DNA of 22,498 nucleotides, taken from assembly GCA_002390285.1 (NCBI GenBank), contig DGPB01000010.1, positions 135,646-158,143 on the forward strand. The letters are read 5' to 3'. Under the pieces are notes generated by a model, which worked only from the letters and a program-made list of their open reading frames with translations, was not told the DNA's origin and did no database searches. The first letter of the stretch is position 1. Every line of letters begins with the position of its first letter. Positions 15,979 through 22,498 of this stretch are shown piece by piece. This DNA comes from Cellvibrionales bacterium UBA4451 (GTDB taxonomy: Bacteria > Pseudomonadota > Gammaproteobacteria > Pseudomonadales > Porticoccaceae). The translations under genes were made by a program, and so were the position numbers.

Positions 15979-17244
15979 GTGAAAGTTAGTATCGTTGGTG
16001 CATACAACACAAAGTTTGGTGCGTTTGTTAAGCGCGATCGCGAGACAGGTGAAGTTGAGGATTTGAAATCTTTTTATGAGTTGTTGATTGAGGCTGGAGC
16101 CGGCGCGATTGCCGACGCGGGCCTTGAGGCAAAAGATATTGATGCTATCTGGGTAGGTGCCTGTTCTCCCTCTTTATTTGTTAATCAGGAGCATGTCGGG
16201 CCCCTGGCATTAGAAATTGACCCAGAGGGGTTGCTGTTCAAGCCAACCACTCGAACAGAGGGTGCCTGTGCTACGTCCTCTCTTGCTATTTATAACGCAG
16301 CTTACGCCGTGGCTTCAGGTCGTTTTAAAAATGTACTGGCCCTGGGTGTTGAGAAAATGAGTTTGTTAAATACTCAGGGGGTTACTCATGCCCTCTCGTG
16401 CTGTTCATACTGGCCTACCGAGGGTGCAGGTGGGATGACATTCCCTGGACTGTTTGCTGAGCTAGGAACAGCATACCAAGAGAAACATGGTATCTCAGAC
16501 GATCAACTACGGACAATGTTGGCGCATGTTTCTGCTCTTAACTATCGCAATGGTATTCAAAACCCATTGGCGCACTTCGGCCCGGGTAGCCTGCCGGATA
16601 AGAACCAGCTTGTTACCGCAGAGGCTATCCTGAATTTGCCTGATTCAGGAAAGGGTAGTAATCCTATGATTGCTCCACCTCTCAGGTTGCATGACTGCTC
16701 ATTAATTACTGATGGTGCTGCAGCGGTGGTTTTAACATCCTCAGAGAACGCCAAATCTAACTTCAAGCATGCGGTTGAGCTAAGTGGCATTGGACATGTT
16801 ACTGACAGAATGATGTTAAATGGACGTCAGGGTAGGTTGCATGAGCTTCAAGCCACTAAACATGCTGTTACACAGGCTTGCACTGAGGCAGGTATTGGAA
16901 TTGGCGATCTGGACTTTGCAGAAGTGCATGATTGTTTCACCGTGAATGAATTGCTTTGTGCGGAAGCGATTGGTTTGTCCTTGCCTGGGCGAGCTGGCTT
17001 CGACGTAATGGAAGGCAAGTTCGACCCTGATAGCGATTGCCCGATAAACCTGTCAGGTGGTCTTAAATCTAAAGGACACCCTGTTGGTGCGACGGGTGCA
17101 TCTATGCATGCATTAGCCTATAAACAGCTAACCGGCGCGCCTATAGGCGTAGCAGCTAAAGGTACACCTGAAACTGCAATGACGGTGAATATTGGTGGGT
17201 CTGGCGTGACCAACTGTGTCTCAGTTCTTCGTCGAATACAGTAA
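15979..17244 (+). CDS. SCP-x-type thiolase (3-ketoacyl-CoA thiolase)
   Basis: A 421-residue thiolase-superfamily enzyme of the SCP-x/lipid-transfer type. The nucleophilic cysteine is C97 in EGACATSS; HDCFTVNE (317-324) is the hallmark of SCP-x thiolases, in place of the NEAF of classical thiolases; and the catalytic histidine is H367 in SKGHPVGATGA. The classical fourth-loop CxG motif is replaced by GGSGVTNC. The expected reaction splits a 3-ketoacyl-CoA to acetyl-CoA and a shortened acyl-CoA (benzoyl-CoA if the substrate is acetophenone-derived). The start is GTG 15979, with GAGG 7 nt upstream. A 72-bp gap separates it from the ligase without an obvious terminator. Confidence 0.87.
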   Translation: MKVSIVGAYNTKFGAFVKRDRETGEVEDLKSFYELLIEAGAGAIADAGLEAKDIDAIWVGACSPSLFVNQEHVGPLALEIDPEGLLFKPTTRTEGACATSSLAIYNAAYAVASGRFKNVLALGVEKMSLLNTQGVTHALSCCSYWPTEGAGGMTFPGLFAELGTAYQEKHGISDDQLRTMLAHVSALNYRNGIQNPLAHFGPGSLPDKNQLVTAEAILNLPDSGKGSNPMIAPPLRLHDCSLITDGAAAVVLTSSENAKSNFKHAVELSGIGHVTDRMMLNGRQGRLHELQATKHAVTQACTEAGIGIGDLDFAEVHDCFTVNELLCAEAIGLSLPGRAGFDVMEGKFDPDSDCPINLSGGLKSKGHPVGATGASMHALAYKQLTGAPIGVAAKGTPETAMTVNIGGSGVTNCVSVLRRIQ

Positions 17245-17537
17245 CGTTTTTACTGTGTGTAATATGGCTGTATGTCACAACCACTTTTTTTACTTAACCG
17301 TATCCCTGAGAAGAAAGGGAGAATGTAGTCAATTGTGTGTTGCTCTCTGATATGCGACCCTTGGGTTATGACATAGGACCCTATATAGGCAGTTATCAAA
17401 AAGAAGGTTTGTGTTTTTAGTACTGTTGAGTTATTTATTGATGTGTCATTCTAGAGTCTGTGGTGCCCGTGAGCTTTGTTGTTAAATAGGCAACGGGTTA
17501 CCTCAGGATTTTATCAGTCAAATGAAGGAGTTTTGAC
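17245..17537. other. Intergenic region between thiolase and PhaB-like genes, 293 bp
   Basis: This is the longest gap inside the catabolic cluster and may hold a separate promoter for the reductase gene. Two small inverted repeats stand side by side: ACCC-TT-GGGT (17357-17366) and ATAGG-AC-CCTAT (17373-17384). They carry the direct repeat GACCCT at 17356 and 17377, exactly 21 bp apart, a spacing that puts both on the same DNA face. No sigma-54 element with correct spacing and no intrinsic terminator was found. Confidence 0.4.
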
Positions 17538-18260
17538 ATGTCTAAGGTAGCCTTGGTCACTGGGGGAACAAGAGGAATTGGTGAAGCAATTGCTATGGAA
17601 CTCAAAGAAGCTGGTTACGATACAGTAGTTAATTATGCAAATAACGATGACTCTGCCAAAGCGTTTAATGAGCGCACGGGAATACCCGTCTACAAATTTG
17701 ACGTGTCTGATTTTGAGGCATGCAAAAACGGAATTGAGACTATTGAGCGAGAGATCGGCCCAGTTTCGGTACTGGTCAATAACGCTGGGATAACAAGAGA
17801 TAAGACCCTGCATCGCATGGACCCTCAGTCTTGGCAAGACGTCCTGGATACAAACCTGGGGTCTTGTTTTAACATGTGTCGGTGTGTTGTCGAAAACATG
17901 AGGGAAAAAAAGTTCGGTCGCATTGTCAATATTGGCTCTGTCAACGGGCAGGCGGGGCAGTATGGTCAAGTAAACTATGCTGCGGCCAAGTCTGGTATTC
18001 ATGGGTTTACTAAAGCGTTAGCTCTGGAAAGTGCATCCCACGGTATCACTGTTAATGCTATTGCTCCGGGTTATGTGGATACAGATATGGTGCGTAACGT
18101 GCCGTCGGATGTTCTCGAAAAAATTATCGCCACCATTCCCGTGGGTCGATTAGGCACGGCACATGATATAGCGCGGTCGGTATTATTTTTGGTCTCTGAT
18201 GAAGGCGGTTTTATTACCGGCTCAACGCTGTCGATAAACGGCGGCCAGCACATGTATTAA
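17538..18260 (+). CDS. phbB: PhaB-like acetoacetyl-CoA (3-ketoacyl-CoA) reductase
   Basis: A 240-residue classical short-chain dehydrogenase very close in pattern to PhaB/PhbB, the NADPH-dependent acetoacetyl-CoA reductase of polyhydroxybutyrate synthesis. The coenzyme motif TGGTRGIG is at 8-15, NNAG at 81-84, and the catalytic S134/Y147/K151 triad has the usual S-x12-Y-x3-K spacing. The PhaB-typical segment SVNGQAGQYGQVNY and ending INGGQHMY are both present. The expected reaction reduces a short 3-ketoacyl-CoA to the (R)-3-hydroxyacyl-CoA. A strong AAGGAG lies 8 nt before the ATG. No phaA or phaC is in the window. Next to the carboxylase genes it may divert 3-ketoacyl-CoA or serve a different substrate. 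FabG is the less likely alternative. Confidence 0.85.
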   Translation: MSKVALVTGGTRGIGEAIAMELKEAGYDTVVNYANNDDSAKAFNERTGIPVYKFDVSDFEACKNGIETIEREIGPVSVLVNNAGITRDKTLHRMDPQSWQDVLDTNLGSCFNMCRCVVENMREKKFGRIVNIGSVNGQAGQYGQVNYAAAKSGIHGFTKALALESASHGITVNAIAPGYVDTDMVRNVPSDVLEKIIATIPVGRLGTAHDIARSVLFLVSDEGGFITGSTLSINGGQHMY

Positions 18261-18361
18261 CTGCCGATATATGGCAGCATCTCGCGGGAGAGTTCTTGTG
18301 AGATTACACTCCATTATCATCACCTGAATTCAAGCTACCTAATACCACTGGAGACTCGCGA

Positions 18362-19348
18362 GTGAAGGCTGCGCTGTTCAATACACTCGGCTCTCCGGGT
18401 GTCGTTCTAGAAATTGCCAATGTTGACACCCCTTCTCCGGGTCATGGGGAGGTCTTGGTCCGTATCGCCTGCTCTGCGGTTAACCCCTCAGACGCTAAGA
18501 AGCGTGCCGGTCCTTCCCCCGGTTTATTAGATGACGGATTTATTATTCCCCATAGTGATGGGGCCGGTGTTGTCGAAGCTGTCGGGCGGGGTGTCCCTGC
18601 CTCCAGAATGGGTGAGCGGGTGTGGGTTTATCAGGCGCAATATGCTCGACGCTTTGGCACGGCTGCCGAATATGTAGCATTGCCCTCGGATCGCGCCGTC
18701 AAACTCCCTGATGCGGTTGGTTTTGATGTGGGTGCCTGTATGGGTATTCCTGCTATGACTGCACATCGCTGTGTTTTTTCCGATGGCTCTGTGGAAGGTA
18801 AAACAGTGCTGGTGACCGGTGGCGCCGGCAGGGTGGGGCATTATGCCATTCAGTGGGCCAAACACGCGGGTGCTCAGGTGATTGCCACTGCAAGTAGTCC
18901 TGATGCAGAAGAACATTGTTATGCAGCAGGCGCCGATGCTGTCTGCCCACATAGTGGCGATGAGTTTGTTCGAGTGATTACAGAGGTGACCTCAGGCCGT
19001 GGTCTGGATCGGGTAGTAGACGGTGAGTTTGGTGCCAATTTACCCGGGTTGCTTGATGTGATGAGTACAGGGGCTGTTATCGCTACGTACTCCTCTATGC
19101 AGGTGCCAGAGCCCATATTGCCCTTCAGACGAATGATGTTTATGGATCTTACACTGCGCTTGGTGTTGGTCTATGCGATGCCTGAGTCAGCAAAACTGGA
19201 TGCAATGGAGGATATTACTTCCTGTCTTGAAAAAGGGCTGCTACAGCATAGAGTGGCTCACCGATTGCCGTTGGAAGAAGTTGCTGTAGCCCATCAACTG
19301 ATTGAGGGGGGTGGTTTTTACGGCGCAGTGGTTGTCGACGTGGCGTAA
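18362..19348 (+). CDS. Zeta-crystallin-like NAD(P)H quinone/enone oxidoreductase (MDR)
   Basis: A 328-residue medium-chain dehydrogenase/reductase of the zinc-free quinone oxidoreductase type. The N-terminal GroES-like domain shows SAVNPSDAKKR and the glycine-rich HSDGAGVVEAVG; the Rossmann motif VLVTGGAGRVG lies at 149-159; and the ending GGGFYGAVVVDV is typical. No zinc ligand set of alcohol dehydrogenases is visible. These enzymes reduce quinones or alpha,beta-unsaturated carbonyls with NADPH, so in this cluster it may feed an unsaturated ketone into the pathway, but that is inference. The start is GTG 18362 with GGAG 8 nt upstream; the sequence ACTCGCGAGT just before it is a 10-bp palindrome. 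It follows the PhaB-like gene by 101 bp and is the last plus-strand gene of the cluster. Confidence 0.82.
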   Translation: MKAALFNTLGSPGVVLEIANVDTPSPGHGEVLVRIACSAVNPSDAKKRAGPSPGLLDDGFIIPHSDGAGVVEAVGRGVPASRMGERVWVYQAQYARRFGTAAEYVALPSDRAVKLPDAVGFDVGACMGIPAMTAHRCVFSDGSVEGKTVLVTGGAGRVGHYAIQWAKHAGAQVIATASSPDAEEHCYAAGADAVCPHSGDEFVRVITEVTSGRGLDRVVDGEFGANLPGLLDVMSTGAVIATYSSMQVPEPILPFRRMMFMDLTLRLVLVYAMPESAKLDAMEDITSCLEKGLLQHRVAHRLPLEEVAVAHQLIEGGGFYGAVVVDVA

Positions 19349-19481
19349 CTGATTTTGTGAGACGCTACGTGTTGTGAGGCACAAAGACTTGTCTATAGAG
19401 GCTCATCTATTATAAGACGGGCTTTGATGGGAGAGGCTCTGAAATCCTAAGCTGCTAACTATTAGCCATTAACTAGCGGGC
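19349..19481. other. Convergent intergenic region, 133 bp
   Basis: The space lies between the stop codons of the MDR gene and the activator gene. It holds a small hairpin TTGTG-AGG-CACAA (19372-19384) without a T tract. No convincing intrinsic terminator was seen for either direction. Confidence 0.4.
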
Positions 19482-21485
19482 TTAGTGGGGTTTCTTCAAA
19501 CCGTATTTTTTCATTTTTTGGTAAAGCGTGCTTTTCGCTATTCCCAAGATTTTCGCTGCTTGGGTCATGTTCCCTTCTGATTGTTTGACGGCGGCCTCAA
19601 TCGTTTTCTTTTCGACAGTATCAAGGCTGCATGGTGGCTGGTTGAAATCACCTGCGCCGGGTTCGGAGCCGATAGCGGTTTCGCCGGGCTTATAACCGTC
19701 GGGTAGGTCTTCCAATGTCAGTGTTTCGTTTTGGGACATGAAGCACATGCATTCAACTACATTGACCAGCTCCCTGATGTTTCCGGACCATTCTCTATTT
19801 TTCAGAGCGGACATCAGCGCAGAAGAAAAATGCTTCGGTGTAATGGTGTGGGATTTATTGACTCGATCAAGAACCAGTTTTGAAATGCCTTCGATGTCTT
19901 CCTTGCGTCCTGATAGCGGATCGAGACTGATGGTTACGGTAGATAAACGAAAAAACAAGTCTTTCCGGAAGAGTCCATCACTGACGGCTTTTTTGAGATC
20001 TCTGTTGGTGGCTGCGATAAGTCTGAAATCTACAGAAATGGGTTTAATGTCGCCGACCCGGTAGATTTTCCGCTCTTGTAAAACCCGAAGAAAAACAGGT
20101 TGGAGTTCAAGCGGCATTTCGCCAATTTCATCCAAGAATAGAGTGCCGCCATTGGCAGCCTCAATTTTGCCGATCATGCCACCTTTTTTGGAGCCCGTGA
20201 AGGCACCTTCTACATGGCCAAAGAGTTCGCTGCTTAATATGTCTTTGGAAAAAGCACCACAGTTGAGGTCAATAAAGGGACCTTTGGCGTAATTGCTGGT
20301 TTCGTGGATAGCCTGAGCAAAAACTTCCTTACCGACACCGGTATCCCCCAGGATCAAAACGGGGAGAGGTGTGGTGGCAACTTTGCGAGCTTTGTCGGCA
20401 CTGGCCCTAAAAGAAGGGCTGTTGCCGTAGATGTCGTCAAACGGATCAAAGTTAGATTTAGTTGGTCGGGGCAGCTCAGAGCTGGCAGGATTGCGGCTGT
20501 GGTTGCTTCTACCCGAGGGAACGAGCAACTGAAAGCCGAGGACTTCATCTTTATAACGAACAGGCTCAATCCAGTCTTCAGAGATCCAAGACCCTTGGTC
20601 GTGGGGGTAGATGATGTCATCCCCGCCAAATCGCTGTAATGATAATCGACGCTTTGAGTCGGGCGCGTAGTCGATACCTAGAGATTCGAGTGCGGCGCTG
20701 GCATTGGGTGAAAAGCTGATAAGGCGGCCTTGCTTATCAAGGAGCAGCTTTCCCGAGTTGCGATAATGACCAAAGCTGCTGTTGCTGTGCTCTAGGATGA
20801 GGCTCCACTGTTCCGCCGTTTTTTTAGCGAGGTCTGCTTGGATCTGGCTGGCCCAGGCTACGACGAGAGGAACATGAAATTTATCATAGATACTGCACAA
20901 CCCAGATAAGTCGATGACCCCCATCATTTGGTTGTCATAGGGGTCGGCTATCACCGCTGCCGTACAGGTCCAGGGCTTAAAGCCTTGGCAGTAATGCTCT
21001 TCTCCATGAACTTGTGTCGGCTTACGTGTGGCCATGGCGGTTCCCACAGCATTGGAGCCGGACACAACTTCATTCCAGCCGCTTCCTGGCACCAAGCCAA
21101 TGCCGTTGGCGTCATATAGGGTTCTTGGGTCTCCTACAACTTGGAGGTTTAAGCCCTGATAGTCTGTCAGAAATAAAATGGTTTCCAGATCATGTAAGAA
21201 CATCCGAGCTTGTTCGAGAACCGGGCGTGCAGAGTTGATAAGATCGCTGTTCTTGTGCTGGAGGGAGTGCAGGGCGCCTTCAAAGGCGACCAGCGGGGCA
21301 GCTTGCTGCGCCGGGTTAACCCCTTGAGAAAGACAGCGCTCCCAAGAGTTGGCAATGATGTCCCGAACGGGAAGGTTTTCTGCTTGGCCGCCAGTACAGA
21401 GGAACTTATCCCATGCACTATCCACATCCTTTTGCGAGGAAAAACCAGGTCGAGCTAGTGGTTTGTTAGGACGATCGCGCCTCAA
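19482..21485 (-). CDS. AcoR/AcxR-type sigma-54-dependent transcriptional activator
   Basis: An enhancer-binding protein of the AcoR group, about 667 residues from the start chosen. The N-terminal half carries a GAF-like sensor region (the ending GVIDLSG near residue 225 is typical of AcoR) and then a PAS-like segment. The central AAA+ domain has Walker A GDTGVGKE (380-387), the sigma-54 contact loop GAFTGS (427-432) and Walker B GGTLFLDEIGE. A Fis-type HTH (MTQAAKILGIAKSTLYQKM) closes the protein. No receiver domain is present, so a small ligand, likely the ketone or a product, probably controls it. The frame is open to TTG 21560, but no ATG or GTG is available; TTG 21485 is preferred because AGGAG lies 9 nt before it. 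Relatives include AcxR, activator of acetone carboxylase genes. It is the probable activator of the sigma-54 promoter at 6487. Confidence 0.88.
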   Translation of the reverse strand: MRRDRPNKPLARPGFSSQKDVDSAWDKFLCTGGQAENLPVRDIIANSWERCLSQGVNPAQQAAPLVAFEGALHSLQHKNSDLINSARPVLEQARMFLHDLETILFLTDYQGLNLQVVGDPRTLYDANGIGLVPGSGWNEVVSGSNAVGTAMATRKPTQVHGEEHYCQGFKPWTCTAAVIADPYDNQMMGVIDLSGLCSIYDKFHVPLVVAWASQIQADLAKKTAEQWSLILEHSNSSFGHYRNSGKLLLDKQGRLISFSPNASAALESLGIDYAPDSKRRLSLQRFGGDDIIYPHDQGSWISEDWIEPVRYKDEVLGFQLLVPSGRSNHSRNPASSELPRPTKSNFDPFDDIYGNSPSFRASADKARKVATTPLPVLILGDTGVGKEVFAQAIHETSNYAKGPFIDLNCGAFSKDILSSELFGHVEGAFTGSKKGGMIGKIEAANGGTLFLDEIGEMPLELQPVFLRVLQERKIYRVGDIKPISVDFRLIAATNRDLKKAVSDGLFRKDLFFRLSTVTISLDPLSGRKEDIEGISKLVLDRVNKSHTITPKHFSSALMSALKNREWSGNIRELVNVVECMCFMSQNETLTLEDLPDGYKPGETAIGSEPGAGDFNQPPCSLDTVEKKTIEAAVKQSEGNMTQAAKILGIAKSTLYQKMKKYGLKKPH

Positions 21486-21552
21486 GTTCAATGTCTCCTG
21501 ATAATGAGCTAGCCAAATGACTTGTTTAGGGCTGTTGCTGATGAGAGCTATG

Positions 21553-21568
21553 ACCCTCAATAGAGGGT
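21553..21568. promoter_or_regulatory. Inverted repeat upstream of the activator gene
   Basis: ACCCTC-AATA-GAGGGT is a perfect 6-bp inverted repeat, 67 bp upstream of the preferred start codon of the activator. It could be an autoregulatory operator or a leader hairpin. If translation began at TTG 21560 the repeat would overlap the start, which is a further reason to prefer the later start. Confidence 0.45.
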
Positions 21569-22099
21569 GTTAGGTGTCTGATAATAACACTAGAACGGAG
21601 TGGCGAACAATTCGTGGCGGTCCGAGGCGGCAGGGGGCTCTTGAGTGTATTTGTGTGGTGTTGTTCATTGGCGACAGTAAATTATAAAACCGGACATCCT
21701 CGGGTGATCAAGCTGATTGAGTTTTAATCAGAATAAACGGTTACTACGCAGCTGTGTCGTTATTTTCAGGCTTTATCAAATAGCGCGTCTAGTGATCGGA
21801 TAGTAAGGTGAGTCGTGAGTTAAGCCGTTAGAACACTTTTTTCTTAAAACGTTCGATCTTGATGATAAATCGGTCGATTATGCTACGTTTATTTCTCTGA
21901 AACCCTTGCTATCATTGACCTCTAGGCTGTTCTCTCGCGTTGATGATGCGCTAAAAAGCCAGTTGTGGCGGGGCTTAATGGCTATATTTCCCGAAACTGT
22001 TGTTGCCGTGGGCGTAGAAGCTGTTTATATTGCGCATTGCCGTGGGAAACATGTAGCGGTAGCTCATAAGATCTTATTAATAATAAGTGGGAGAAGAAC
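21569..22099. other. Divergent intergenic region, about 530 bp
   Basis: This region separates the activator gene from the outer-membrane protein gene and should hold both promoters. Visible elements are a sigma-70-like pair TTGTTC-N16-TATAAA (21661-21688, plus strand), a small inverted repeat AATCG-GT-CGATT (21868-21879), and a weak sigma-54-like GG-N10-GC match at 21924-21939. The ribosome site GGGAGAAG stands just before ATG 22100. No convincing gene was seen; an open frame at 21906-22106 lacks a ribosome site and coding character. Confidence 0.5.
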
Positions 22100-22498
22100 A
22101 TGGTGAGAAATAAATACACCAGCATAATGAAAGCCGGGGGCTTTCTGCTGGGATGTGGAGGCTTGATGCTTGCTAGCAGTTCTGCGCTAGCTGCTCCAAG
22201 CTATGGTGGAGATGAGCCAACGTATGGATTTAATTACAGTGGCTATCTTCGTGAAACAATTGGCGTAAGCCTGGAAGATCACGACGAAACAAGCGCTGAC
22301 GACAAGTGGCGCATGACACAAGCCAAAACAACGCTGCAGCTTGATTTTGATATCAAAACCGGTCCGTTGAACTGGAAAGTGGTGACTCGCTTTGATAAAG
22401 AAGTTCAAACGGATTACATGGATGACCTTGAAGATCGAAGTAATTACACTTCGGATGAATTCGGTATAACAGGTAACTATGGCAAGAATGGCATTAAA
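22100..22498 (+). CDS. Exported outer-membrane protein, probably DUF1302 family (5' part)
   Basis: The first 133 codons of a frame that runs off the window. Residues 1-31 form a Sec signal peptide: basic MVRNKYTSIMK, a hydrophobic core GGFLLGCGGLMLA, and an ALA-A cleavage site. The mature part begins with a polar linker and then NYSGYLRETIGVSL, a charged stretch, and alternating strands such as TTLQLDFDIKTG and WKVVTRFDKEV, as expected for beta-barrel strands. The pattern fits DUF1302-type outer-membrane proteins, which often accompany DUF1329 proteins and catabolic clusters for hydrophobic compounds. GGGAGAAG about 4 nt upstream decides for ATG 22100. It is divergent from the sigma-54 activator. 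The barrel family is a moderate-confidence call; secretion is well supported. Confidence 0.7.
   Translation, partial: MVRNKYTSIMKAGGFLLGCGGLMLASSSALAAPSYGGDEPTYGFNYSGYLRETIGVSLEDHDETSADDKWRMTQAKTTLQLDFDIKTGPLNWKVVTRFDKEVQTDYMDDLEDRSNYTSDEFGITGNYGKNGIK

Noticed and set aside
18271..18288. Sigma-54-like TGGCA...GC before the MDR gene
   Set aside because: The spacing between GG and GC is 9 bp, not 10, which sigma-54 promoters rarely tolerate.
21924..21939. Sigma-54 promoter for the outer-membrane protein gene
   Set aside because: The GG-N10-GC spacing is right, but the flanking bases match poorly (AGGCTG...TCGC), and the leader would be about 150 nt. It is too weak to call.
21906..22106. Possible 66-codon gene upstream of the outer-membrane protein
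   Set aside because: It starts at TTG without a ribosome site, overlaps the next start codon, and lacks coding character.

Overview
The window looks like chromosomal DNA of an aerobic, probably marine, gammaproteobacterium. The signs are a tRNA-Ser(GCU) with encoded CCA, a close NhaR homologue, MSHA/PilB-type and DUF2970 proteins, and moderate GC. The lineage is an inference from protein style. No mobile element, CRISPR array or rRNA was seen.

Left part (1-6232), housekeeping and miscellaneous genes. It starts with the 3' end of tRNA-Ser(GCU) and its terminator. A divergent pair follows: an HPF/RaiA-type ribosome-associated protein (minus) and the LysR regulator NhaR (plus). On the minus strand there is a DUF2970 membrane protein and a two-gene unit in which a protein-isoaspartate-methyltransferase-like domain fused to a GspE/PilB-type ATPase is followed 14 bp later by a MoxR-type AAA+ ATPase. 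A plus-strand DUF3565-DUF1971 fusion gene closes this part.

Central part (6233-19348), a ketone carboxylation and degradation cluster on the plus strand. Five consecutive genes match the size, order and families of the acetophenone carboxylase operon apcABCDE: HyuA-like, small zinc protein, HyuA-like, HyuB-like, and an approximately 31 kDa orphan protein. They are followed by an AMP-forming acyl-CoA ligase, an SCP-x-type thiolase, a PhaB-like 3-ketoacyl-CoA reductase and a zeta-crystallin-like NAD(P)H oxidoreductase. The inferred route is: methyl ketone + bicarbonate + ATP gives a 3-keto acid, then a 3-ketoacyl-CoA, then thiolysis to acyl-CoA + acetyl-CoA, or reduction to a 3-hydroxyacyl-CoA. 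The real substrate (acetophenone, acetone or another methyl ketone) cannot be read from the sequence. A sigma-54 promoter with exact GG-N10-GC geometry lies 105 bp before the first gene, and a group of short palindromes lies about 120-170 bp further upstream.

Right part (19349-22498). An AcoR/AcxR-type sigma-54-dependent activator is encoded convergently on the minus strand and is the natural candidate to fire the sigma-54 promoter. Diverging from it after a long intergenic stretch is the start of an exported outer-membrane protein, probably DUF1302 family, cut by the window end. Proteins of that type often accompany catabolism of hydrophobic compounds, so it may belong to the same regulon.
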